From: Anaerolineaceae bacterium UBA5211
GTDB lineage: Bacteria; Chloroflexota; Anaerolineae; Anaerolineales; Anaerolineaceae
DNA length: 12,859 nucleotides
Direction of reading: 5' to 3'
Assembly (NCBI GenBank): GCA_002412595.1
Contig: DHVJ01000027.1
Span: forward strand, 1 to 12,859
Every line of letters begins with the position of its first letter. Position 1 is the stretch's first letter. A program made the translations under genes and the position numbers. Under the pieces are notes generated by a model. That model had not been told where the DNA came from and made no database searches. It was given only the letters and a program-made list of their open reading frames with translations. Positions 5,863 through 12,859 of this stretch are shown in pieces.

Positions 5863-8800
5863 ATGCCTGGTTTTTATATAAATGATTCTTTGGAAAAAGT
5901 CGATCCGGACCTGAAACAAATCATTGATCTGGAAGCAGCCCGTCAAAATCAGAAGTTGATATTCATCCCCAGCGAGAGCGCGGCACCACTGGCTGTACGG
6001 GAAAGCCTTGGTTCTATTCTGCAAAACATTTACGCTGAAGGTTACCCGGATGAAGAGAGCCGTTTGTTCTCGCAGGAAAAAATTCTGGATGTCGAACGTC
6101 ATCTGGCTCATTTCAGCCGCTACTCCGATCCGCGTTACTATAAAGGCGTTGAGTTCGCCGATGTGATAGAAGAGTTAGCCCGCCGCCGCTGCGCAGAAGC
6201 TTTTGCCACTGAAAAAGTGGGTGCGGACGATATTTTTGTCAACGTCCAGCCCTTGTCCGGTGCGCCAGCTAACAATGCTGTCTATCAAGCATTGATCGAT
6301 CCCGGGGACACTATTTTGGGGATGAACCTTTTGCACGGCGGTCATCTCACCCACGGTTCATCGGTAAACCGCTCCGGCAAACTGTACAAAGCCACGCATT
6401 ATAGTGTTGACCCGCAGACGGAACAGATTGACTACGATGAAGTCGAAAGGATCGCGCTCGAAAATAAACCGCGTGTCATCATCGCCGGCTATTCTTCTTA
6501 TCCCTGGATTCCGGATTGGGCCAGATTCCGGAAAATTGCGGACGCAGTTGGCGCTTATCTTTTGGCCGATATCTCCCACATTGCTGGAATGGTTGCAGCC
6601 GGCGTGCTGCCCTCCCCGGTCGGATACGCAGATGTGATCACATTTACCACCCATAAGACGTTATGCGGCCCGCGTGGGGCTTGCATTCTCTCCTTCAATG
6701 AAAGCATCTCGAAAAAGATCGATAAAGCCGTCTTTCCCGGCGAACAAGGCGGCCCGCATATTCAAGTGCTGTCAGCCATGGCGACAACTTTCAAATTAGC
6801 GCGCGAAGATACTTTTATCAAATTCCAGCAGCAGATTGTAAATAACTGTAAAGCCATGAGTGATCAGTTTGAAGCGCGGGGCTTCCGCATCGCTTTTGGC
6901 GGGACCAATACGCACCTGCTAAATATCGACTGCAAATCGGTCGTCGGTCCTGACGGCACCACCTTATCCGGCGATATGGCCGCCCGAATCATGGACCTGG
7001 CCGGATTGGTCGCCAATTCCAACGCCATTCCGGGCGACAAGGCTACCCTGCGCGCCAGCGGTGTGCGCCTGGGTACTCCTTGGCTGACCCAGCGCGGATT
7101 GGTAGAACAAGATATGCGCGAGATTGCCGATATTATCGTTGACTTGCTCCAAGCCTCCCAACCTTACACCTACAAAACCGGTAAGACCAGGTTGACACGT
7201 GCCAAAGTAGATTTCAAGAAATTTGAGGAAATCAAGATCCGTGTGCGTAAAATTACAGAAAGAGCTTTTTGTAATGAAACCGCAGCACACCTTGGCTATC
7301 CGCAATTTAACTATATCGACGACCCTTCTCCTGCCGGAAACACGGACACCGCCTCATTTGAAATCACCGGCGACCATGTACGCCAAAGCTTGAATTTCCT
7401 TCTGCAGAATGATTTGGAAACGCTTCCCGCCGGAGAGAGTCAATTGACCACCCTTTTCGTCGAAAACGAAGCACTTAATGCTACCCTGACCTGCAACAAC
7501 TTCTCCAGCTATGTGCTCAGCGTTGCCGCTGAAAAAGCAGCCTTAGCGGCTGCCTGGCTGCGCGATCTCTCGGATGGTTTTATCTATTTCGACGAAGATC
7601 TGCTCAAACGCATACCTGGGCCATTCATTGTCAGGCCAACCAGCACCCAGATGGTCTCATTGAATGAAAGTCAGAATGCTGTTTCCCTCAAGCCTTATTT
7701 TGTCGGTTTGGAAAAAACCAAGAGCCCATCACAACCGGCCCTCTCCGATTTCAAATGGGAAGCTCCTCAGGCGGCAGCCGATAAACAAACCAACCTGCAT
7801 GACCGTCATGTTGCCCTAAACGCAAAAATGGTGCCTTTTGCCGGCTGGGATATGCCGGTTTGGTACAGCTCTGTGCTGGATGAGCATATGGCTACGCGCA
7901 AAGCCGCCGGTTTATTCGATGTTTCTCACATGGGCGTCTATCAAGCCGAAGGACCGGATGCGCTCGCCTTCCTGGACAGCGTCTGCGCCAACGACATTAG
8001 CGCGCTCAACATTGGGGAGTCTTGTTATACCCATTTCCTTGATCCGGATGCCAATGTCATTGACGATTTGTTGGTCTATTATCATAGACAGGATGAATAC
8101 CTGGTGGTGGTGAATGCCGGAAACGATGAAAAAGACTGGGCATGGTTGAATGCCGTACGACAGGGCATTGTCAAGGTTGACAACCAGCGACCCTGGACGC
8201 GAGCCTTTGGTTGCAATGTAATCCTCAATAATTTACGCGATCCCAAGATGGGCAGCGAAATGCGCGTGGATATTGCGCTGCAGGGACCGCGTTCACGCGA
8301 TATCCTCAATGCCATCGGATTATCCGCAGCAGATTTATACCGTCTGAATAAGCTAAAGAGAACTCATTTGGGTCATTTCACTTGGGAAGGTCTGGATTTG
8401 ATCCTCTCACGCACCGGCTATACCGGTGAGAAAATGGCCTTTGAAATCTTCATCCACCCCGAGAAAGCGCCTAAATTTTGGGACATGCTTTTGGAAGTCG
8501 GCGCCCCGTTTGGAATAAAACCTTGCGGATTGGGTGCGCGCGATTCCCTGCGCACTGAAGCCGGCCTGCCGCTCTATGGCCACGAAATGGGCAGTGAATT
8601 GAACCTGGGTGTAGCCGAAGCCGGATTTGGCTCGTATGTGAAAACCTACAAACCCTGGTTTATCGGTCGTGATGCATTCCTGCAAAAAGAAGCTCAACGA
8701 GATGTGGAAGTCATCCGTTTCCAATTTGAAGGCAAACGCGTACGCATGGCTCATGGCGGTGACCTGGTCCTGAACGAAAAAGGTAAGGTTATCGGACAGG

Positions 8801-9003
8801 TGACCAGCTGCGCTATTAATCAAGATGAATTTTTGACCGGTCAAGCCTGCCTGGAAATATCTGGGATTCAGGAAGGTACCCCCATCTACATTTACCAAAA
8901 CACCAAAGCCATTAAGCCCATGGATGTAAATGATTTGGAAAAAGGGAACAAATTACAGCTGCCGGATAAAGCCATTATCATCAGCCGTTTTCCAAAGTTG
9001 TAA
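5863..9003 (+). CDS. Fused serine hydroxymethyltransferase - glycine cleavage T-protein (GlyA-GcvT)
   Basis: One uninterrupted 1046-residue frame joins two folate enzymes. Residues about 1-435 are serine hydroxymethyltransferase, which interconverts serine plus tetrahydrofolate with glycine plus methylene-tetrahydrofolate. Seen are YAEGYP (58-62), RYYKG (91-95), VQPLSGAPAN (128-137), HGGHLTHG (158-165), ADISHIAG (235-242), the PLP lysine K265 in TTHKTLCGPRG, and SGVRLGTP (R402). A roughly 28-residue insertion sits between YAEGYP and RYYKG. Residues about 640-1015 are aminomethyltransferase, which takes the aminomethyl group from H-protein: FAGWDMPVWY, FDVSHMG, VIDDLLVYY with the catalytic Asp region (734-735), ALQGPRS, RTGYTGE, and GLGARDSLRTEAGLPLYGHEM. 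The linker (about 440-635) carries a degenerate GcvT-like segment at about 501-572. All key catalytic residues seem intact, so both activities are expected. Likely cotranscribed with the aminotransferase 30 nt downstream. Confidence 0.95.
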   Translation: MPGFYINDSLEKVDPDLKQIIDLEAARQNQKLIFIPSESAAPLAVRESLGSILQNIYAEGYPDEESRLFSQEKILDVERHLAHFSRYSDPRYYKGVEFADVIEELARRRCAEAFATEKVGADDIFVNVQPLSGAPANNAVYQALIDPGDTILGMNLLHGGHLTHGSSVNRSGKLYKATHYSVDPQTEQIDYDEVERIALENKPRVIIAGYSSYPWIPDWARFRKIADAVGAYLLADISHIAGMVAAGVLPSPVGYADVITFTTHKTLCGPRGACILSFNESISKKIDKAVFPGEQGGPHIQVLSAMATTFKLAREDTFIKFQQQIVNNCKAMSDQFEARGFRIAFGGTNTHLLNIDCKSVVGPDGTTLSGDMAARIMDLAGLVANSNAIPGDKATLRASGVRLGTPWLTQRGLVEQDMREIADIIVDLLQASQPYTYKTGKTRLTRAKVDFKKFEEIKIRVRKITERAFCNETAAHLGYPQFNYIDDPSPAGNTDTASFEITGDHVRQSLNFLLQNDLETLPAGESQLTTLFVENEALNATLTCNNFSSYVLSVAAEKAALAAAWLRDLSDGFIYFDEDLLKRIPGPFIVRPTSTQMVSLNESQNAVSLKPYFVGLEKTKSPSQPALSDFKWEAPQAAADKQTNLHDRHVALNAKMVPFAGWDMPVWYSSVLDEHMATRKAAGLFDVSHMGVYQAEGPDALAFLDSVCANDISALNIGESCYTHFLDPDANVIDDLLVYYHRQDEYLVVVNAGNDEKDWAWLNAVRQGIVKVDNQRPWTRAFGCNVILNNLRDPKMGSEMRVDIALQGPRSRDILNAIGLSAADLYRLNKLKRTHLGHFTWEGLDLILSRTGYTGEKMAFEIFIHPEKAPKFWDMLLEVGAPFGIKPCGLGARDSLRTEAGLPLYGHEMGSELNLGVAEAGFGSYVKTYKPWFIGRDAFLQKEAQRDVEVIRFQFEGKRVRMAHGGDLVLNEKGKVIGQVTSCAINQDEFLTGQACLEISGIQEGTPIYIYQNTKAIKPMDVNDLEKGNKLQLPDKAIIISRFPKL

Positions 9004-9021
9004 GATTTGCCAACAACCATC

Positions 9022-9026
9022 AGGAG
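9022..9026 (+). promoter_or_regulatory. Ribosome binding site that fixes the aminotransferase start
   Basis: AGGAG lies 7 bases before ATG at 9034, favouring that codon over the in-frame TTG at 9007, which is only 3 bases past the upstream stop codon and lacks such a site. Confidence 0.8.
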
Positions 9027-9033
9027 AAAAAAT

Positions 9034-10260
9034 ATGCAAACTTTATGGGATTATCGCTTTGCTCAAAGAACTCAAAGAATGGAGAGTTCAGCAATTCGTG
9101 AATTATTGAAATTTACGGAAAGTCCCGAGGTAATTTCGTTCGCCGGTGGCATGCCCGCCCCGGAAGTTTTTCCTATTGAAAAATTTAAAGAAGCCTGCCT
9201 GACTGTTTTAGACCAGAATGGTCCGGCCAGCCTCCAATACGGTTCCACTGACGGCTACGTGCCCCTGCGCGAAATGATTGCGCGCTATTCCGCCCGTTAC
9301 GGAATCAATGTGACCATCGACAACATCCTCATCACCAGCGGTTCTCAACAAGCCCTGGACTTATTAGGTAAGATTTTCATTAATAGCGGTGACCGCGTTT
9401 TAGTTGAATCGCCCACCTATGTTGGTGCGCTGCAAGCCTGGCGCGCATACGAGGCAGATTTTGTGTCCGTTCCAACTGACGAGGATGGCATGATGACCAG
9501 TCAGTTGGAAAGCCGCCTGCGCGCTGGCCCTAAGTTCATCTATGCCCTGCCTAACTTTCAAAACCCCACCGGCTCCACACTGGCCTATGACCGTCGGCTC
9601 AAATTAATTGAACTGGCTGAAAACTACGGTGTCCCAATTGTGGAAGATGATCCTTACGGCCAGCTGCGCTTCGAGGGCGAAAACCTGCCAGCGATTGAAG
9701 TATTAGACAGCCAAACTCGCGCACAGGATGAGTGCTATTCCGGCAACGTGATTTACTTGAGCACTTTTTCCAAAACCTTGGCCCCCGGTATCCGCCTGGC
9801 CTGGGTGATCGCTCCACCCGAAGTTATCTCAAAGTTGATCCAGGCAAAGCAAGGCACTGACCTGCACACCTCGACCTTCAATCAGATGGTCGCTTATGAA
9901 GTCGCCAAAGATGGCTTCTTATACGAACACGCCAAGCTTATTCGTAAAGTCTATAAGGAACGGCGGGATGTAATGTTGGATACACTATCCGAATATATGC
10001 CCGAGGGTGTTTCGTGGACCCACCCCAAAGGCGGGTTGTTCCTGTGGGTCACCCTGCCGGATTGTTTGAATTGTCAGGATCTCTTCAAAGACGCGGTCGC
10101 TGAAAAGGTGGCCTTTGTGCCCGGTGATTCATTTTACGCGGAAGGTGGTGGTTTCAATACCATGCGCTTGAATTTCTCCAATGCCAGCCCGGAGAAAATC
10201 AATGAGGGTATTTGCCGCCTGTCAAATGTGGTTAAAAAACATCTGGCCAGCAATAGCTAA
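9034..10260 (+). CDS. Class I PLP-dependent aminotransferase (2-aminoadipate/LysN-like)
   Basis: This 408-residue fold-type I enzyme moves an amino group between an amino acid and a 2-keto acid using pyridoxal phosphate in the cytoplasm. It has the N-terminal ISFAGGMPAPEVFP (34-47), where the GGxP segment helps close the active site. QYGSTDGYVPLRE (68-80), TSGSQQALDL (101-110), PNFQNPTG (173-180, N177), EDDPYG (204-209, D206) and STFSKTLAPGIRLAW (K247 the Schiff-base lysine) follow. The carboxylate-binding arginine is R378 in NTMRLNFS. This pattern resembles 2-aminoadipate or aromatic/branched-chain aminotransferases of the MocR-related subgroup, but there is no GntR DNA-binding domain. It follows the glyA-gcvT fusion by 30 nt and is probably in the same operon. 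Its substrate cannot be named; one related to glycine, serine or glyoxylate metabolism is only a contextual guess. Confidence 0.93.
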   Translation: MQTLWDYRFAQRTQRMESSAIRELLKFTESPEVISFAGGMPAPEVFPIEKFKEACLTVLDQNGPASLQYGSTDGYVPLREMIARYSARYGINVTIDNILITSGSQQALDLLGKIFINSGDRVLVESPTYVGALQAWRAYEADFVSVPTDEDGMMTSQLESRLRAGPKFIYALPNFQNPTGSTLAYDRRLKLIELAENYGVPIVEDDPYGQLRFEGENLPAIEVLDSQTRAQDECYSGNVIYLSTFSKTLAPGIRLAWVIAPPEVISKLIQAKQGTDLHTSTFNQMVAYEVAKDGFLYEHAKLIRKVYKERRDVMLDTLSEYMPEGVSWTHPKGGLFLWVTLPDCLNCQDLFKDAVAEKVAFVPGDSFYAEGGGFNTMRLNFSNASPEKINEGICRLSNVVKKHLASNS

Positions 10261-10272
10261 AGGCGTCTCCTC

Positions 10273-10288
10273 CAGCCGTTACCGGCTG
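10273..10288. terminator. Short hairpin between convergent aminotransferase and kinase genes
   Basis: CAGCCG and CGGCTG form a 6-bp GC-rich stem with a TTAC loop, sitting across the kinase stop codon and 12 nt after the aminotransferase stop. On the + strand it is followed by CTTTCATT, a poor T-run, and on the - strand by no T-run. It is a plausible weak terminator for the aminotransferase transcript, not a convincing one. Confidence 0.35.
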
Positions 10289-12003
10289 CTTTCATTCCAG
10301 AGGTGAAAATCGGAAAGGAAAGAATTTCCGATAAATTCTCTCAGAATGGAGTTATCCGGCACAAAATTGCTGTCAATTGGCAGGAACCAATCCAGAAAAG
10401 CCAGTAACCGCTTCGCTTCAAGATATTCGTAAGTACCGAAGGGGATCTGGCGCAGCAGTGGTTCCACGTAGGGTTTTAACGCGGACAATTCGTAAACCAG
10501 GGCGGAATTAAATATCTCGTCCGCGTTTTCCTGGTATGGAAATATGTTCTCACGCTCCCCCCTGCGCACTGATTCCCATAAATCAATTGTACGCTGCGGT
10601 GTATAGCCGCGCGTTTGTGCGTCTCGCACGATACGGCGCAGCATGCGTGTGTCTGTGGTGGAAATACGATTGTAGTAATCCAGGTTCAATTGCGTCAGGC
10701 AGGAAGTGTAAATCCGGAAAGTATTCTTCTTGGATATCTGCGGGAACAAACCGGGGTTCAACCCATGAATACCTTCGATCAAGATTATCTGGTTTCCTTT
10801 CAAACGAACTGTCTTACCCTCTTCCCGCAGTCCGGATTTGAAATTGTAATGTGGTAGAGTAACTTCCTTGCCATCCATCAAATCCCGGATATGAAGTTCC
10901 ATCAAGCCCGCATCCAGCGCATTGAAAGATTCAAAGTCATAAATTCCGTTTTCATCTTTGGGTGTCTTTTCTCGATCGACAAAATAGTCATCCATTTCCA
11001 GCGCAAAAGGGGTAATGCCATATGTGATCAGCTGCACTGCCAGGCGCTTTGAAAAAGTCGTTTTTCCCGAAGAGGTTGGTCCGGATATCAACACAACTTT
11101 TATCTGGTCATTCTTCTTTGCGATACGAGAGGCAATTTGGGAAATTTTTTGTTCCTGCAATGCTTCGGAAACCAGGATAACCTCACGAATAGTTTTACTT
11201 TCAATGGCATTATTCAACGCGCCAACACTGTCGATATCCAGGCTTTTCAGCCAGGAGCCGTACTGTTTAAAAGTTTCCAGCAATTTGCTGTAGCGCGGCA
11301 TGGGAAACAGCTGGTTAGGTGTACCGCGGCGGGGGTATTGCAGGATAAAGCCTTCTCCGCGAGGATGCAATTTAAATAGATTAAGATAGCGGGTGGAAGG
11401 AACCATATAACCGTGATGGTAATCTTTATGATTTTCCAGCTGGTATAAAACCAGATAAGGTTTTTTCCGGTATTTTAACAGACGCAATTTATCCGCGTAA
11501 CCCTTTTCTTCAAAATAAGCGCGCGCTTCTTCCAGGGTAACCCGTTCTTTGGTGATTGTCAGATCTTCCTGCACCAAATGTTTCATCTGCATTTCTAATT
11601 TTCGGATTTCATCCTTGGTCAGCGGCTCGCGCCCCAGGATATTGCAGAAATACCCGCCGCTGGGAACAGAATGGTCAATGGCCAAAAAATAGTCCGGGAA
11701 GAGGTCATCAAAGGCAGTTTCCAATAGAAAAGTCAATGAACGGCGGTAGATCTTGGACCCGTCGGATGTGGACATATTCACAGGTTGAACTTCACAGGCT
11801 TTGGTCAGCGGCGCAGTCAATTCTTTTAGTGTGCCGTCCACAACAGCACCAATAATTTGAGAACCTTCCCAATCCTGCAAGGGGCTTAAGAAATCCTCCA
11901 GTTTAGCGCCGCGTTTGCCGGAAATAAAGCGCCCATCCGGCAGCGATATTTCAATAGTCTCGCTCAATTTTTCAATGAATTGGAAATCACTTTTTTCGTT
12001 CAT
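10279..12003 (-). CDS. Nucleoside kinase with N-terminal TGS and ThrRS-like domains (uridine kinase family)
   Basis: The 574-residue product has three parts. A TGS-like domain with IEISLPDGR occupies about residues 17-75. A segment resembling the second additional domain of threonyl-tRNA synthetase, with IDHSVPSGGYF (109-119), extends to about 230. A phosphoribulokinase/uridine-kinase P-loop domain has Walker A GPTSSGKTT (308-316), LEMDDYFVDRE (335-345), LPHYNFKSG (383-391) and EGIHGLNP (410-417). This architecture is known as a nucleoside-kinase-like family; the kinase part should phosphorylate a nucleoside or similar alcohol with ATP, while the role of the tRNA-synthetase-like half is unclear. 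I chose the ATG at 12003 because it puts the TGS domain near the N-terminus, as in relatives; longer starts (12096, 12078) would overlap the divergent lipM gene. No strong Shine-Dalgarno was seen. Confidence 0.9.
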   Translation of the reverse strand: MNEKSDFQFIEKLSETIEISLPDGRFISGKRGAKLEDFLSPLQDWEGSQIIGAVVDGTLKELTAPLTKACEVQPVNMSTSDGSKIYRRSLTFLLETAFDDLFPDYFLAIDHSVPSGGYFCNILGREPLTKDEIRKLEMQMKHLVQEDLTITKERVTLEEARAYFEEKGYADKLRLLKYRKKPYLVLYQLENHKDYHHGYMVPSTRYLNLFKLHPRGEGFILQYPRRGTPNQLFPMPRYSKLLETFKQYGSWLKSLDIDSVGALNNAIESKTIREVILVSEALQEQKISQIASRIAKKNDQIKVVLISGPTSSGKTTFSKRLAVQLITYGITPFALEMDDYFVDREKTPKDENGIYDFESFNALDAGLMELHIRDLMDGKEVTLPHYNFKSGLREEGKTVRLKGNQIILIEGIHGLNPGLFPQISKKNTFRIYTSCLTQLNLDYYNRISTTDTRMLRRIVRDAQTRGYTPQRTIDLWESVRRGERENIFPYQENADEIFNSALVYELSALKPYVEPLLRQIPFGTYEYLEAKRLLAFLDWFLPIDSNFVPDNSILREFIGNSFLSDFHLWNESSR

Positions 12004-12076
12004 GTGGAATTGAATTTTACCACCAAGGTTTTCTAGTAAAATGGAAGCGATTAACTCGACAAGACCACTTGAAAAC
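12004..12076. promoter_or_regulatory. Divergent intergenic region between nucleoside kinase and lipM
   Basis: These 73 bases must hold the start signals of both divergent genes. On the + strand TTGAAT (12009-12014) is followed by only poorly placed -10-like sequences (for example TAGTAA at 18 bases). On the - strand TTGTCG precedes no good -10. Neither gene has a strong Shine-Dalgarno sequence. I cannot define either promoter. Confidence 0.3.
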
Positions 12077-12859
12077 ATGGAAAATTGGCGCCTCATCCTC
12101 CATCCTCCTTACCCCGCAGCCTGGAATATGGCTGTGGATGAAGCCATTCTTGAAAGCACAGTAAACCGGGATTGCCTGCCAACCTTACGCCTGTATCGCT
12201 GGCATCCCTACGCGATTTCATTGGGAAGGACGCAAAAATTCGCTGAGGTAGATTTACCTGCCGTAACCGCACATGGCTGGGACGTGGTCCGGCGCCCAAC
12301 CGGAGGGAAAGCCATCCTGCATGCAGATGAATTAACCTATTCCATCTGCGCGCCCCAGGAGGACATACATGTCAGCGGTAATATACTGGTATCCTACCGC
12401 CTGTTATCCAAAGGATTGTTGAAAGGCCTGCAATTGGCGGGCATCGCCGCTGATTCACGTCCTTCCGAAGAGAAAAACCGCGAACGGCTTATCGACCCGG
12501 TTTGCTTCCAATATCCTTCCGATTATGAGATCACCTTTGGCGGCAAGAAATTGATTGGCAGCGCTCAAGCACGCTTACATAAAGGTGTTTTGCAGCATGG
12601 GGCTATTCCCCTCTACGGTGATATCACCCGCATCATTGAAGTGCTGTTGTACGATTCCGAAGAGGAGCGCAAGGCCGCTATTAACAATCTGCGCGCGCAC
12701 GCCACCACCATCGCGAAATGTATTGGCACGCTGCCAACCTGGGAACACATGGCCCGATGCATGATAGATGGCTTTTCCCAGGCACTTGATTTACACTTTG
12801 AACCTGCGCAATTGAGTGCAGCTGAAAAATTTCGGGCATCTCAACTTTGGAAAGAAAAA
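12077..12859 (+). CDS. lipM: Octanoyltransferase LipM-type / lipoate-protein ligase A family, 3' end outside window
   Basis: The frame is open from ATG 12077 to the window end, giving 261 residues of a family about 275-280 long, so only the extreme C-terminus is missing. LipM moves octanoyl groups from acyl carrier protein to the lipoyl domain of GcvH, the first step of lipoate synthesis. It opens MENWRLI and NMAVDEAIL, as LipM does. RRPTGGKAILHADELTYS (72-89) is the substrate-binding core. C143 in PVCFQYPSDYE matches the catalytic cysteine context of Bacillus LipM (VCFDAPS). GGKKLIGSAQARLHKGVLQHG (155-175) carries the family lysine. The cysteine argues for LipM over ATP-using LplA; LipL-like amidotransferase is an alternative. 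An in-frame ATG at 12041 would add 12 residues; 12077 fits the family better. Divergent from the kinase. Confidence 0.87.
   Translation, partial: MENWRLILHPPYPAAWNMAVDEAILESTVNRDCLPTLRLYRWHPYAISLGRTQKFAEVDLPAVTAHGWDVVRRPTGGKAILHADELTYSICAPQEDIHVSGNILVSYRLLSKGLLKGLQLAGIAADSRPSEEKNRERLIDPVCFQYPSDYEITFGGKKLIGSAQARLHKGVLQHGAIPLYGDITRIIEVLLYDSEEERKAAINNLRAHATTIAKCIGTLPTWEHMARCMIDGFSQALDLHFEPAQLSAAEKFRASQLWKEK

Noticed and set aside
8407..8898. Long 163-codon open frame on the - strand inside the GcvT half
   Set aside because: It lies antisense to strongly conserved GcvT motifs and its translation shows no recognisable domain; it is a shadow of the real gene.
12004..12096. N-terminal extension of the nucleoside kinase from the ATG at 12096
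   Set aside because: It would overlap the lipM start and add about 31 residues with no counterpart ahead of the TGS domain; ATG 12003 fits better.
12093..12299. 68-codon - strand open frame at the start of lipM
   Set aside because: The + strand frame here carries the full LipM N-terminus and runs open to the window end, so the - strand frame is incidental.
1..12859. CRISPR arrays, insertion sequences, phage genes, tRNAs or rRNAs
   Set aside because: No regularly spaced repeats, transposase or integrase motifs, or RNA-gene structures were found on either strand.

Overview
The window (12,859 bp, moderate GC, nearly gap-free coding) looks like ordinary chromosome of a free-living bacterium. 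Gene content and protein style suggest a member of the Chloroflexota, probably class Anaerolineae. This is an inference from the fused SHMT-GcvT enzyme, the TGS-containing nucleoside kinase and the small sigma-linked membrane protein; there is no rRNA or other marker to prove it. I see no mobile element, CRISPR array, tRNA or rRNA, and no gene-free stretch longer than about 220 bases.

Layout. (1) Bases 1-672 are the 3' end of mutS on the + strand. (2) Bases 677-4716 hold a tight five-gene operon on the - strand, with gaps of about 1-21 nt. In transcription order it encodes an ECF-type sigma factor, a small single-span membrane protein, methionyl-tRNA formyltransferase (fmt), a ketopantoate-reductase-family enzyme and a four-span membrane protein of unknown function. 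(3) A monoacylglycerol-lipase-like hydrolase is divergent from the operon, and the two predicted promoters overlap on a palindromic -10 element. (4) A 221-nt spacer has a near-consensus promoter, a possible leader structure and a strong intrinsic-terminator hairpin ending 26 nt before the next start codon. (5) A 1046-residue serine hydroxymethyltransferase-aminomethyltransferase (GlyA-GcvT) fusion follows, then a class I PLP aminotransferase with a 30-nt gap. (6) A - strand nucleoside kinase of the TGS/ThrRS-like/uridine-kinase type converges on the aminotransferase. (7) Divergent from the kinase is a LipM-type octanoyltransferase that runs off the window end.

How the genes fit together. The right half has a one-carbon/glycine theme. 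The fusion would couple glycine-serine interconversion with the T-protein step of glycine cleavage, sharing 5,10-methylene-tetrahydrofolate. LipM-type enzymes load octanoate, the lipoyl precursor, onto the H-protein that serves the T-protein. Fmt in the left operon uses 10-formyl-tetrahydrofolate, and ketopantoate synthesis draws on methylene-tetrahydrofolate, so several genes touch the folate pool. No gcvH or gcvP is present here. The most notable observations are the fusion itself, a degenerate second GcvT-like segment between its two catalytic halves, and the attenuator-like leader in front of it.
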